Below the pieces are notes generated by a model. The model was not told the DNA's origin and did no database searches. It was given only the letters and a program-made list of their open reading frames with translations. The translations under genes and the position numbers were made by a program. Of a stretch of 64,000 bases of DNA, positions 9,748 through 26,368 are shown piece after piece. Origin of the DNA: Mesobacterium_A hydrothermale (GTDB lineage Bacteria > Pseudomonadota > Alphaproteobacteria > Rhodobacterales > Rhodobacteraceae); the NCBI RefSeq assembly GCF_035818635.1, contig NZ_JAYLLH010000010.1:62001-126000 (forward strand). Direction: 5' to 3'. How positions within the stretch are numbered: position 1 is the first letter of the stretch; each line of letters begins with the position of its first letter.

Positions 9748-10616
9748 CGGCGCAGCGTGCGTTCGCGCAGCAGGGTATAGACCCCGCTGGCCACAACGAT
9801 TGCCGCCCCCAGCAATGTCGTCGGTCCGGGGAAATCCCCGAAGACCACCAGCCCCAACACCATCGCCCACAGCAGCCCGGTGTAGCGAAACGGCGCGACA
9901 AAGGACACGTCCCCCACCCGCATCACCATCACCGCAAAGGAATAGCCGCCAACGATAAAAACGGTCGATCCCAGCAGCAGCCAGGTCAGCGTCGGCGTCA
10001 GCGGCACCCAGTCCTGCCACAATGACCAGATCCCGGCGAAGCCCAATACCGTGGCAGAGGCCGCAAGCGTCACCATCAGGCTGGGCACGGTCCGGGACAT
10101 GCGGCGTGTGCTCAGATCGCGGATCGTGACGCACACAACTGAGATCAGCGCATAGATCGTGTAGGCATTGAAGCCATCCGCCCCGGGCTTGACGATCAGC
10201 AACATGCCCCCGAAACCCAGTGCGATGGCCAGCCAGCGGCGCCAGCCGACCGGTTCGGCAAACAGCACCGCGCTGGCCAGCGTCACCGCCAGCGGCAAGA
10301 CCTGCAACAGCGCGGTCACATTCGCCAACGGCATGTGCAGCAGCGCGGTGATGAAGAAATAGGCCGCCGCCGCTTCCGATACCGACCGTAACGCGATCAG
10401 CGCCCAGTCGCGGCCCCCGAAATCCCAACGCAGTGCCCCCAGCCGCCAGGCAAGGACAGCGATGAACGCGGTCGACAGAAGGCCGCGCAGCACCAGCAGC
10501 TGCGAAATCGGCAGCGCGCCGCCTGTGGCTTTCACGCAGGTGTCGCCAAAGGCGAAACTGGCCATGGAAGCCATCATCAAAAGCGCGCCACGCGTGTTGT
10601 CACTCAACTGTCCCAT
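9717..10616 (-). CDS. DMT-superfamily EamA permease
   Basis: Inner-membrane transporter of 299 aa with about ten hydrophobic segments arranged as two EamA repeats. The first is around residues 10-145 (LLMMASMASFAFGDTCVKA onwards) and the second after residue 150, ending in FGDFPGPTTLLGAAIVVASG. Such proteins export metabolites or amino acids; substrate cannot be read. It is inserted between rpoC and rpsL, and its 3' end overlaps the convergent glycosyltransferase gene by 31 bp. Confidence 0.88.
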   Translation of the reverse strand: MGQLSDNTRGALLMMASMASFAFGDTCVKATGGALPISQLLVLRGLLSTAFIAVLAWRLGALRWDFGGRDWALIALRSVSEAAAAYFFITALLHMPLANVTALLQVLPLAVTLASAVLFAEPVGWRRWLAIALGFGGMLLIVKPGADGFNAYTIYALISVVCVTIRDLSTRRMSRTVPSLMVTLAASATVLGFAGIWSLWQDWVPLTPTLTWLLLGSTVFIVGGYSFAVMVMRVGDVSFVAPFRYTGLLWAMVLGLVVFGDFPGPTTLLGAAIVVASGVYTLLRERTLRRQAVANARRT

Positions 10617-10670
10617 GGCGCTTCGCCTATCACCCGCCCGGACGGCACACTATCCTGAAAACGTCGCCGG

Positions 10671-10695
10671 CTTTCATCTTTCCAAAAATACTCAC
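10671..10695. repeat. Short interspersed motif upstream of EamA gene
   Basis: Read on the minus strand, this carries GAGTATTTTTGGAAAGATGA, a motif I recall as recurring in intergenic DNA of Rhodobacteraceae. A related word, GAGGTATTTGTGCAACCAAAG, occurs near 42962, next to a GC-rich palindrome. Function unknown. It lies in the 194-bp gap between the EamA gene and the rpoC terminator. Confidence 0.4.
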
Positions 10696-10756
10696 TCGCC
10701 CACGTCGGCAATCCTCGGCATCGCGTGGCAGGCCTGCGCCGCCCGCCGCGCGCCCA

Positions 10757-10789
10757 AACAAAAAACCCCCGCCAGACGGGCGGGGGTTT
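10757..10789 (-). terminator. Intrinsic terminator of rpoBC
   Basis: An 11-bp perfect stem (AAACCCCCGCC / GGCGGGGGTTT) with a 5-base loop. On the minus strand it runs straight into a T-tract (TTTTTTGTTTG). It lies 22 bases downstream of the rpoC stop codon. Confidence 0.9.
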
Positions 10790-10810
10790 CGAAGTCTTGT
10801 CACCAGGCGC

Positions 10811-15052
<4,242 letters not shown>

Positions 15053-15153
15053 AAGTTCCTCACAAATTCAGAGGGAAGCGGGGGACCGGCGCGGCGGGTG
15101 TTCCCGCCGTGCCGAGAGTGTCTGGCAGCTGGCGGGAAACCCCGCCCTTGCCG

Positions 15154-19290
<4,137 letters not shown>

Positions 19291-19810
19291 GACGTATGTC
19301 ACCTTTCGATATCTCGTCGAGAAAACGCGTCGTCGGGCTCGGCGCGCTTCGTCAGTGACGGCAAACAACACGATCCATTCTCGGCACACGTCCCACCGTG
19401 CACCACTCGATCTTTTTGCTCCCTGCCTTGAGAAACCCCTTCGCGAAGGGGCTTTTCAAGCCGGGGACTGTCGGAATATCGCTATATTTCCTTGATTTTT
19501 CAGAACCTTGCCTGAGGTATCTGGGGAATACAGCTGGATATATATGCGCTGGACGGGCTCCCGATATCTCAAATGACAACAGCGGCTTCGAATCAACGAA
19601 CCCGCAAGAGACTACCGAATATTCCGTGAACGCCACGAGCGCAAGTCCCCAGCCGGGGATTTGCGACATTTCTGCGTGCGCTTAAGGTGTCAAACTCCGC
19701 CGCACACGTCAAGACTGCGCGCCGCCCAACACGCCCCCAGAGGTAAAATTAAAGGGCTGGACAGGTCATTTGTGGCGTGCGTGCACAGCACCCCACCACA
19801 CCGAAACAGG
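19291..19810 (-). other. Long rplL-rpoB intergenic region with hairpins
   Basis: No convincing gene. It holds a perfect 16-base palindrome CCCCTTCGCGAAGGGG (19436-19451) about 140 bases upstream of rpoB. It also holds an 11-bp stem with one mismatch (CGCAAGTCCCC / GGGGATTTGCG, 19640-19665). On the minus strand a TTGACA occurs at 19693-19688, but the word 17 bases further (AATGTC) is a poor -10. With the rplL terminator next to it, rpoBC likely has its own promoter or an attenuated read-through arrangement here. Confidence 0.45.
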
Positions 19811-19846
19811 GAAACGAAAACAGGCGCTCCGTTTCCGGAGCGCCTG
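19811..19846 (-). terminator. Intrinsic terminator after rplL
   Basis: An 11-bp perfect stem (CAGGCGCTCCG / CGGAGCGCCTG) with a TTTC loop. On the minus strand it is followed by TTTTCGTTTC. It lies 24 bases downstream of the rplL stop. In E. coli an attenuator in this place sets the ratio of ribosomal protein to RNA polymerase mRNA; a similar role is inferred. Confidence 0.8.
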
Positions 19847-19870
19847 CGAATTTCCGTCCGAAGACCGAAA

Positions 19871-20251
19871 TTACTTGAGCTCGACCTTGGCGCCAGCTGC
19901 TTCCAGCTTGCCCTTCAGCTCTTCGGCTTCGGCTTTCGAAACCTGCTCTTTCACGGCCTTGCCACCGGCTTCCACCAGTTCCTTGGCTTCTTTCAGGCCC
20001 AGACCGGTGATGCCGCGGACTTCCTTGATCACGTTGATCTTGGATGCGCCGGCGTCGACGAGGATGACGTCGAATTCGGTCTTTTCTTCTTCAGCTGCGC
20101 CGGCGTCTGCGCCCGGTGCTGCTGCCATCATGACGGCGCCGCCGGCGGCGGGCTCGATGCCGTACTCATCCTTCAGGATGGTTTTCAGTTCTTGTGCTTC
20201 CAGCAGCGTCAGGTTGACGATTTGCTCAGCAAGTGCTTTCAGATCAGCCAT
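19871..20251 (-). CDS. rplL: 50S ribosomal protein L7/L12
   Basis: Stalk protein that recruits translational GTPases. It is 126 aa: an N-terminal dimerisation helix ([20 protein letters not shown]), an Ala/Gly hinge ([14 protein letters not shown]) and the conserved C-terminal domain ([20 protein letters not shown]). It follows rplJ by 72 bp and ends at a terminator. Confidence 0.98.
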   Translation of the reverse strand: MADLKALAEQIVNLTLLEAQELKTILKDEYGIEPAAGGAVMMAAAPGADAGAAEEEKTEFDVILVDAGASKINVIKEVRGITGLGLKEAKELVEAGGKAVKEQVSKAEAEELKGKLEAAGAKVELK

Positions 20252-20323
20252 TTCAGACTCTTTCCGTTTCTAAGTTGTGTTCCAACGTCCAGGCTTTTGC
20301 CCCACGCGGTTCCCAAAGTTGCC

Positions 20324-20836
20324 TTACGCAGCTTTCTCTTCGATGGTCGAAAGAATGCTGGCGATATTCGAAGCAGGTGCGCCAATGGCCCCGGCGATGT
20401 TCGAAGCCGGTGCGCCGATCATGCCTGCGATGGTAGCGATAAGCTCCTCGCGCGACGGCATCTTCGACACAGCTTCCACACCGGCGCGGTCCAGTGCGGT
20501 ACCACCCATGTTGCCGCCAAGAATTTCAAACTTCTTGTTGTCCTTGGCGAAGCCCTCGACCACCTTGGCAGCTGCCACGGGGTCTTCGGAATAGGTGATC
20601 ACGGTCATGCCCAGCAGGTATTCCCCGATGCTTGCAGCGGGGGTGCCTTCCAGGGCAATCTTGGCGAGCCTGTTCTTGGCGACGCGAACCTGAGCGCCAC
20701 CCTCACGGGCGCGACCGCGCAGATCCTGCATCTCGGCAACTGTAAGACCCTCGTAGCGGGCAACCACCACGACGCCAGAGCTTTCGAAGATCTGGCCGAG
20801 TTCCTCGACCACTTTCTCTTTCTGGGCTCTATCCAC
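20324..20836 (-). CDS. rplJ: 50S ribosomal protein L10
   Basis: Stalk base protein that binds L7/L12 dimers; the L10-L12 complex usually represses its own mRNA. I place the start at a GTG (20836) giving [18 protein letters not shown], the conserved N-terminus, with GGAG 6-8 bases upstream; an upstream in-frame ATG (20932) would add 32 non-conserved residues. 170 aa, normal length. The C-terminal helix repeats the segment IGAPASNIA twice. Confidence 0.95.
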   Translation of the reverse strand: MDRAQKEKVVEELGQIFESSGVVVVARYEGLTVAEMQDLRGRAREGGAQVRVAKNRLAKIALEGTPAASIGEYLLGMTVITYSEDPVAAAKVVEGFAKDNKKFEILGGNMGGTALDRAGVEAVSKMPSREELIATIAGMIGAPASNIAGAIGAPASNIASILSTIEEKAA

Positions 20837-21137
20837 AGTTTCACTCCAGTTATTGGAGGGGGCGACCCCTCCGGCTCTCTTCAGCCAGACCGGTTGGCCT
20901 GACCTGATGGTCCGAATTCGGGTCGTCGCCACGCGCCCCCGGAGTGAAGTCCCGGAACGAATGTCTGGTCCCGCCTCAGGCAGGAATTACAGGCTTTTGC
21001 CAACCCACCGTCTCGGACGAAATAGGGGTTCCGCGAATCGTCACGAAACCCCGTGCCTGCGCAATAGGCCTTTTGCTTTCAATTGTGAAGGGGCGATGTC
21101 GGAAAATCCCCTGGCCCACTGCAAAAACACCTGTGCC
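20837..21137 (-). promoter_or_regulatory. rplJ leader region with candidate promoter
   Basis: A 300-base non-coding stretch upstream of rplJ. On the minus strand TTCACA (21089-21084) is followed after 17 bases by TATTGC (21066-21061), a candidate promoter. The implied leader of about 220 bases contains a stem with arms GGGGTTT / GGAACCCC and the segment GGCAAAAGCCTG. This fits an L10-binding leader used for autoregulation, which is inferred from position rather than from a scored fold. Confidence 0.4.
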
Positions 21138-21168
21138 CAAAAAGAAAAGAGCGGGGTTTTCGCCCCGC
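21138..21168 (-). terminator. Intrinsic terminator after rplA
   Basis: Stem GCGGGG / CCCCGC with a 6-base loop. On the minus strand it is followed by TCTTTTCTTTTTGGG. It lies 27 bases downstream of the rplA stop and separates rplKA from rplJL. Confidence 0.8.
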
Positions 21169-21195
21169 CCTTCCCGATCGTTTGCGATCCGCAGA

Positions 21196-21894
21196 TCACT
21201 CGACGTTGGCCGAGTCCACTGCGATCGTCACACCCGGACCCATGGTCGAGCTGAGCGCGATCTTTTTCATGTAGGTGCCCTTGGCGCCCGACGGCTTGGC
21301 CTTTGCAACAGCGCTGACGAAGGCGCGGATGTTTTCGGCCAGCTTGGCTTCGTCGAACGATGCCTTGCCGACGCCTGCATGCACAACACCGCCCTTTTCA
21401 GCGCGGAACTGGACCTGGCCGCCCTTGGCGTCCTTGACGGCTTGCGCCACGTCCATGGTCACAGTGCCGACCTTCGGGTTCGGCATCAGGTTGCGCGGGC
21501 CAAGCACCTTACCCAGACGACCGACGATCGGCATCATGTCCGGGGTTGCGATGCAGCGATCAAAGTCGATCGTGCCGCCCTGAATGGTTTCCATCAGGTC
21601 TTCTGCACCGACGATATCGGCGCCGGCGGCGGTTGCTTCGTCAGCTTTCGGGCCACGGGCGAACACGGCGACACGCATGGTTTTACCGGTGCCGTTGGGC
21701 AGGCCGATCACACCGCGCACCATCTGGTCTGCGTGACGGGTATCGACGCCCAGGTTCATCGCGATCTCGACGGTTTCGTCGAACTTTGCGTTGGCGTTGG
21801 ACTTCACCAGTGCGACGGCTTCTTCGACCGTCAGGTCGTCTTTGCCGGCGAATGCTTCACGGGCGGCGCGGGTGCGTTTTCCGAGTTTTGCCAT
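21196..21894 (-). CDS. rplA: 50S ribosomal protein L1
   Basis: L1-stalk protein, 232 aa, which in many bacteria represses the rplKA mRNA. Signature segments are present: [34 protein letters not shown] and [17 protein letters not shown]. It is separated from rplK by a single base. Normal length. Confidence 0.97.
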   Translation of the reverse strand: MAKLGKRTRAAREAFAGKDDLTVEEAVALVKSNANAKFDETVEIAMNLGVDTRHADQMVRGVIGLPNGTGKTMRVAVFARGPKADEATAAGADIVGAEDLMETIQGGTIDFDRCIATPDMMPIVGRLGKVLGPRNLMPNPKVGTVTMDVAQAVKDAKGGQVQFRAEKGGVVHAGVGKASFDEAKLAENIRAFVSAVAKAKPSGAKGTYMKKIALSSTMGPGVTIAVDSANVE

Positions 21895-21895
21895 C

Positions 21896-22345
21896 TTACT
21901 TCACCTCGATGCCCATGGACTTCGCGGAGCCCAGGATGATCTGCATTGCGGCTTCCACGTCGTTCGCGTTGAGGTCCTTCATCTTGGCCTCGGCGATTTC
22001 GCGCACCTGCTTGGTGGTCACGGTCGCAATGGTTTCACGGCCGGGCTTTTCGGCACCGCGCGGACGGTTGCGCTTGCCAACGGGCTTCAGGCCAGCAGCT
22101 TTCTTCAGGAAATAGGACGCCGGCGGCGTCTTGATGTCCATGGTGAAGGACTTGTCCTGATAATAGGTGATCACGGTCGGGCACGGCGCGCCGGGCTCCA
22201 TTTCCTGCGTCTTGGCGTTGAACGCCTTGCAGAATTCCATGATGTTGATGCCGCGCTGACCCAGGGCGGGGCCCACGGGCGGCGACGGGTTGGCTTTGCC
22301 TGCAGGGATCTGCAGCTTCATCTTGCCGGCGAGCTTCTTGGCCAT
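21896..22345 (-). CDS. rplK: 50S ribosomal protein L11
   Basis: GTPase-centre protein binding the thiostrepton loop of 23S rRNA. It is 149 aa with the proline-rich N-terminal domain ([20 protein letters not shown]) and the C-terminal [10 protein letters not shown] strong AAAGGAG lies 6-10 bases ahead of the ATG. A 278-bp gap separates it from nusG and holds the nusG terminator. Confidence 0.97.
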   Translation of the reverse strand: MAKKLAGKMKLQIPAGKANPSPPVGPALGQRGINIMEFCKAFNAKTQEMEPGAPCPTVITYYQDKSFTMDIKTPPASYFLKKAAGLKPVGKRNRPRGAEKPGRETIATVTTKQVREIAEAKMKDLNANDVEAAMQIILGSAKSMGIEVK

Positions 22346-22574
22346 CGGCGTTCTCCTTTACAACACCCTTGGGACGCGTCCCTTGGGCAGGTTATGTTGC
22401 GTGGTCTGGTCCGGGTTTCGCGAAACCCTCGCCTCCCACGTTTGGCACACCACCCGAGTCGCCCCGGCCAGCATGAAGGCGCCGAATAGGGCAGCGCGCC
22501 CCAAAACGCAAGGGGTCTTGGCCCCGGCGAAACAGTGGCAACGCCAAACAGGCCCCGAATACAAACCCGGACAC

Positions 22575-22600
22575 AAAAAAGGCGCCTGACCGGCGCCTTT
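22575..22600 (-). terminator. Intrinsic terminator after nusG
   Basis: Perfect 9-bp stem AAAGGCGCC / GGCGCCTTT with a 5-base loop, followed on the minus strand by a T-run (TTTTTTGTG). It lies 23 bases after the nusG stop, so rplKA is transcribed separately or by read-through. The rest of the gap to rplK (22346-22574) holds one palindrome GGGTTTCGCGAAACCC and nothing else I can name. Confidence 0.85.
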
Positions 22601-22623
22601 TGCTTGTCTGTCCTGGCGGCAGA

Positions 22624-23157
22624 TCAACCCTGCTTCGTCACCTGGGTGAATTCAAGCTCCACCGGGGTTTCGCGACCAAAGATCGACACCGACACCTTCA
22701 GGCGCTGGTTGTCTTCATCGACTTCCTCGATCATGCCATCAAACCCTTCGAACGGGCCATCGTTGACCTTGACCCTTTCGCCGATCTCGAACCGGATCAG
22801 GGTGCGCGGCTGTTCTTCGCCTTCGGCGACGCGGCCAAGGATCGCCTCGACCTCGGCATCGCGCATCGGCATCGGGCGGCCTTGCGGCCCCAGGAACCCG
22901 GTGACCCGATTGATCGAGTTCACAAGGTGATAGCCACGGTCGGACATTTCCATCCGCACAAGCACGTACCCAGGCATGAAGCGGCGTTCGGTCGTGACCT
23001 TCTTGCCGCGACGCACCTCGATCACTTCCTCGGTCGGAACCAGAACCTCGTCGATCTGATCCTGCAACCCCTGCTCTTCCACAGCTTGCCGGATCTGCTC
23101 GGCGATTTTCTTCTCGAAATTCGAGAGCACGCTGACCGAATACCACCGCTTCGCCAT
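22624..23157 (-). CDS. nusG: Transcription termination/antitermination factor NusG
   Basis: RNA polymerase-associated elongation factor that couples transcription to translation and Rho. It is 177 aa from the start [20 protein letters not shown]; an upstream in-frame ATG (23205) would add 16 unconserved residues. The NGN domain contains [16 protein letters not shown] and [12 protein letters not shown]. The KOW domain follows ([21 protein letters not shown]). Confidence 0.96.
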   Translation of the reverse strand: MAKRWYSVSVLSNFEKKIAEQIRQAVEEQGLQDQIDEVLVPTEEVIEVRRGKKVTTERRFMPGYVLVRMEMSDRGYHLVNSINRVTGFLGPQGRPMPMRDAEVEAILGRVAEGEEQPRTLIRFEIGERVKVNDGPFEGFDGMIEEVDEDNQRLKVSVSIFGRETPVELEFTQVTKQG

Positions 23158-23348
23158 CTGGTCCCAAACCCTTGTCCTGTGCCGGTATGTTCCGGCTGTC
23201 GTCATTACGACCGCCCATCGCGGTCACCCAAAACGAAAAGCGGCGTGCGACACGAATCTGTGCACGCCTCGCTTTGGGAAGTTGCATGTCCCTACCCGCG
23301 GGTCGCAGCGAATTCAAGAGCGTCCCGCGGTCTTCCTGTTGGCCAGGC

Positions 23349-23546
23349 TCAGCCAAGCATTGACAGTACGGCCTTCAGCCCTTCGCGGATACCGATATCG
23401 ACCAGCGAAAAGAACGTGGCGGTCAGCGCGGCCAGGATGAACACCATCATCGTCGTCAGCATGACCTCGCGGCGCGACGGCCAGACGATCTTGGCGACTT
23501 CGGCGCGGACTTCATGGATGAACTGGATGGGGTTTTTCGTGGCCAT
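23349..23546 (-). CDS. secE: Preprotein translocase subunit SecE
   Basis: Essential inner-membrane clamp of the SecYEG channel. It is 65 aa, the short single-span form typical of alphaproteobacteria. An amphipathic segment FIHEVRAEVAKIVWPSRREV (the conserved WPSR) is followed by one membrane helix (MVFILAALTATFFSLVDIGI). It lies between tRNA-Trp and nusG, the standard arrangement. Confidence 0.95.
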   Translation of the reverse strand: MATKNPIQFIHEVRAEVAKIVWPSRREVMLTTMMVFILAALTATFFSLVDIGIREGLKAVLSMLG

Positions 23547-23654
23547 GGAGCAGCCTTCCGTTGCGCGAATGGATATCAGTTTGCGGCGATATACGCGCGC
23601 CCCGCCAAGGAAACAAGCCCGCGACAGGTCAAACGGACATCGAATGTCTGAAAG

Positions 23655-23730
23655 TGGCAGGGGCAGCAGGGTTCGAACCCGCGACCTACGGTTTTGGAGA
23701 CCGTCGCTCTACCAGCTGAGCTATACCCCT
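23655..23730 (-). tRNA. trnW: tRNA-Trp (anticodon CCA)
   Basis: A full 76-base cloverleaf on the minus strand. The acceptor AGGGGTA pairs with TGCCCCT, the D-arm is AGCTCAGCTGGTAGAGC, and the anticodon loop CTCCAAA reads CCA. The T-arm is CGGGTTCGAACCC, followed by discriminator G and an encoded 3' CCA. Its position immediately upstream of secE is conserved in many bacteria. Confidence 0.97.
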
Positions 23731-23743
23731 AAGGCCGAGCCGG

Positions 23744-23772
23744 GGATTAGCCGATGCCCGAAGGGTAATCAA
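23744..23772 (-). promoter_or_regulatory. Candidate promoter for tRNA-Trp-secE-nusG
   Basis: On the minus strand TTGATT (23772-23767) is followed after 17 bases by TAATCC (23749-23744), 14 bases ahead of the tRNA. The -10 word is poor, so this is tentative. Confidence 0.3.
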
Positions 23773-23860
23773 GAGGGCATGACACGAAATCTCGCACGGT
23801 TCCGAGGATATGGCCCGGGGCGATCTGGGCCTTCGGTGGATCAGCCACGCCCTGGGTACG

Positions 23861-23890
23861 GGAAAATTTCCGCGAGCACGAAATTTTTTC
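23861..23890. repeat. AT-rich inverted repeat in the tRNA-Trp upstream gap
   Basis: Arms AAATTTC and GAAATTT (23864-23870 and 23880-23886) around a 9-base spacer, extended outward by GGA / TTTTCC with a bulge. It stands out in a GC-rich region. It sits in the 23773-24176 gap, which otherwise holds nothing I recognise. It could be an interspersed repeat or an operator. Confidence 0.4.
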
Positions 23891-24176
23891 CTGTCGCGAT
23901 CACATGGTTTTCACCTCCGCTCTCGCCGGTTCACGCGATTGGGTAAAAGGGTGTCTTGCGTCGCTCTAAAACCCGCACCCCGCCCGGCTGATCCGCTTTA
24001 CCTGTGCCTGCCCGCTTCCGTTCAAGGGCACGGTCACGCGACCCGGCGCGCGCAATTCGTGATTTCAAATCGGGCGGCTCGTACCCCACTTCAGCGTGGC
24101 CGACACAGAGTGCCGACGGACAAAAACATGGTTACCGGCCCCCAGACCGGGGCCACAAACAGAAAGGACCAAGACC

Positions 24177-24419
24177 ATGAAAAACCTCATCCTGACCTCC
24201 GCACTTGCTCTGGCCACCCTGACCGGGGTAGCATACGCAACAACGTCCGACGTCAATGTCACCAGTGGTGACCTGGCGATCATCCAGCACTATGCCCCCG
24301 GTGACGATGTCACGGGCCTGAGCCCGCAGGACATGGAAACGCTGTTGTCGTACATCCACTCCGGCCGGACCGAGAGCGAGAAGTTCGACTTCGTGCGCGG
24401 CTGGCTGGAACACTCGTAA
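24177..24419 (+). CDS. Small secreted protein of unknown function
   Basis: An 80-aa protein with a clear Sec signal (MKNLILTSALALATLTGVAYA, cleavage expected near residue 21) and a mature part of about 59 acidic residues. AAAGGA lies 9-14 bases upstream of the ATG. I recognise no family; the segment LLSYIHSGRTESEKFDFVRG is the most distinctive part. It is the only plus-strand gene between rpsL/EamA and the P450, flanked by a hairpin downstream (24473-24504). Confidence 0.65.
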   Translation: MKNLILTSALALATLTGVAYATTSDVNVTSGDLAIIQHYAPGDDVTGLSPQDMETLLSYIHSGRTESEKFDFVRGWLEHS

Positions 24420-24472
24420 CAGGTTCCGGCCAACCAGCCGCAAGGTTCCCGATCTTGCGCTGATCCCTCAGA

Positions 24473-24504
24473 GCGGCGACCCGTCAGTAACGGGCCGCCG
24501 CTTT
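24473..24504 (+). terminator. Hairpin after the small secreted gene
   Basis: Arms GCGGCGACCCGT and ACGGGCCGCCGC with a 5-base loop (a one-base asymmetry), followed by CTTTGCGC. It overlaps the last codons of the convergent acetyltransferase gene (stop at 24484), so it could serve both. U-tract weak. Confidence 0.45.
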
Positions 24505-25143
24505 GCGCAAGGCGTCCAGATCGCCGCCGCAGATCGCCGCTTCGGATTGCAGGATGCGGTCGATGGGCCAATCCCACCAGCACAGTTTTTGCAGCTCTGT
24601 GACGATTTCAGGCGCAAACCGCGGGCGTAGCACCTGTGCCGGATTGCCGCCGACGATGCTGTAGGCGGGGATCCGTCCGCCCACAACGCTGCCCGCGCCG
24701 ATGATCACGCCATTGCCGATTTCGGCGCCTGGCAGGATCATGGCGCCGGCACCGATCCAGACATCGTGACCAACCATGGTATCCCGGCCCGGTCCCGGCA
24801 TCGACGGGCGACCCGGCGCGGTGGCACCATCGAAAATGGCGAACGGATAAGACGAGAACCCGTCATACCGATGGTTGGCCGAGGCGGTGATGAATTGCAC
24901 ACCGCTGGCGATCTGACAAAACTTGCCGATCACCAGCTTTTCCGGCGAGAACGGAAAAAGATAAGGCGCCAGCGTCGCCCCCCAGTCCTGGGGTGGGTGA
25001 TGCGCGCTGGCATAGGTGTAGTCGCCCACCTCGATGCGGGGGTGCTCAATCACGGGTTTCAGGAAAACGGTGCCCGGGTGGGCTGTGCCATCCGGCAGGA
25101 TGACAGGGTTGCGCACGTCCGGCGCAGGAAATTGGGCAGGCAT
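24484..25143 (-). CDS. CatB/Vat-type hexapeptide-repeat acetyltransferase
   Basis: A 219-aa left-handed beta-helix enzyme of the xenobiotic acetyltransferase type, acetyl-CoA dependent and trimeric in the family. Visible are the loop region GKFCQIASGVQFITASANHR with the catalytic-type histidine, YPFAIFDG, and hexapeptide turns VGHDVWIGAGAMILPGAEIG. A C-terminal FAPEIVTELQKLCWWDWP segment is typical of the family. The start at 25143 has GGAGG 5 bases upstream; an earlier ATG adds 21 residues. True substrate (drug, sugar or other) unknown. Confidence 0.85.
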   Translation of the reverse strand: MPAQFPAPDVRNPVILPDGTAHPGTVFLKPVIEHPRIEVGDYTYASAHHPPQDWGATLAPYLFPFSPEKLVIGKFCQIASGVQFITASANHRYDGFSSYPFAIFDGATAPGRPSMPGPGRDTMVGHDVWIGAGAMILPGAEIGNGVIIGAGSVVGGRIPAYSIVGGNPAQVLRPRFAPEIVTELQKLCWWDWPIDRILQSEAAICGGDLDALRKAAARY

Positions 25144-25267
25144 GGGACCTCCGGGTCTGCAAGCGTTTCGGAAAAACGATTCAGATCGCGGTCTTGTCCA
25201 TGTCACCCTCCATCGGTTTCGGACGAAACCTTAGCAGGTTACGTACAAAACCGAAAGGGTGGCCCGG

Positions 25268-26263
25268 TCAGATCCAGCGCAGCCGCCGCAGGATCACCAT
25301 CTGCAGCGCCACCAGCAAAACCAACGCGCCAGAGAACACCCAGAACGCGCCGGGCGTACTGGCCCCGGGCAACCCCGCCACATTGATGCCGAACAGGCCG
25401 GTCAGAAAGCCCAGCGGCAGGAACAGTGCCGACAGGATCGACAACAGGTACATGTTTCGGTTCAGCCGGTCCGACAACTGCGAGGCAAGCTCGTCGCGTA
25501 CCAGCGCCATACGATCGCGCATCGCATCTGCGTCTTCCACGATCCGCTCCAACGCATCCAGTTCCTCGGCGAGATGGCGCAGGTCTTCGGGTTCCAGCCA
25601 GTCGGGATAGCCCGTCTGCAACATCCGCATCGCATCCCGCTGCGGCTGAAGATAACGGCGCAAGATGATCGCGCGACGGCGCAGTTCGATCAGCCGGGGA
25701 CGGATGTCTTCGGGCGGGCTGTCGGAAAGCACCTCTTCCTCAAGCATGTCGGCCTGTTCTTCCAGCCCGCTCCAGAAATCCTCGATCCGGAAATTCAGCC
25801 GTTCCGTAAGGCGCACCAGAAAGTCCGCCGCGTCGGTTGGTCCCGTGCCAAGGCGCAGCGATTCGGCGATGTCGCCGACGGCATGCACCCGTCGGCGCGA
25901 CAGGCTGACAATGCGGTGCGGGTCAACCCAGAGCCGGACCGAGACCATGTCCTCGGGATCCTGACCGGTGTTCATGTTGATTCCGCGCAGGATCACGATC
26001 AGCCCGTCCCCCACGCGGGTCACCCGGGGGCGCGTTTCCTCGGCCACCAGCGCATCGACGATGCTGGCGTCGAGATAGGACAGGTTTTCCGCGATCCAGT
26101 CGGGCGTTTGCGGGTTCTGGGCCCGCAGATGCACCCAGGCCAGCGTATCGGCGCGCAACAGGTCAGGCACGCGCGCGCCCTCAAGCGGCTGGCCGGCGTC
26201 GGCCCCGTCCAGCACGAAGGCACAGGAAATCGGATGATCTGCCTGGGAATGGATATCGCTCAT
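25268..26263 (-). CDS. zntB: CorA-family zinc/divalent cation transporter (ZntB-like)
   Basis: A 331-aa inner-membrane protein with a long cytoplasmic N-terminal domain (residues about 1-265) and two C-terminal membrane helices (NRNMYLLSILSALFLPLGFLTG and GAFWVFSGALVLLVALQMVI). The loop reads GLFGINVAGLPG, i.e. GIN in place of the CorA GMN signature, characteristic of the ZntB branch. Direction and metal are inferred from the family. It is part of the accessory insertion between tuf and tRNA-Trp. Confidence 0.85.
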   Translation of the reverse strand: MSDIHSQADHPISCAFVLDGADAGQPLEGARVPDLLRADTLAWVHLRAQNPQTPDWIAENLSYLDASIVDALVAEETRPRVTRVGDGLIVILRGINMNTGQDPEDMVSVRLWVDPHRIVSLSRRRVHAVGDIAESLRLGTGPTDAADFLVRLTERLNFRIEDFWSGLEEQADMLEEEVLSDSPPEDIRPRLIELRRRAIILRRYLQPQRDAMRMLQTGYPDWLEPEDLRHLAEELDALERIVEDADAMRDRMALVRDELASQLSDRLNRNMYLLSILSALFLPLGFLTGLFGINVAGLPGASTPGAFWVFSGALVLLVALQMVILRRLRWI

Positions 26264-26301
26264 GCGGTCAAGATTACGACCACGGGCAATCCGCGCCTAG
26301 A

Positions 26302-26335
26302 GCAAAAGGAAAGGGCCGCCCGGTTCGGGCGGCCC
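26302..26335 (-). terminator. Intrinsic terminator of the second tuf gene
   Basis: A 10-bp perfect stem (GGGCCGCCCG / CGGGCGGCCC) with a 3-base loop. On the minus strand it runs into TTTCCTTTTGC. It lies 34 bases after the tuf stop. Confidence 0.88.
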
Positions 26336-26368
26336 TTGGAACATGGTGTGGCCGTTGCGGTCCAGGTC

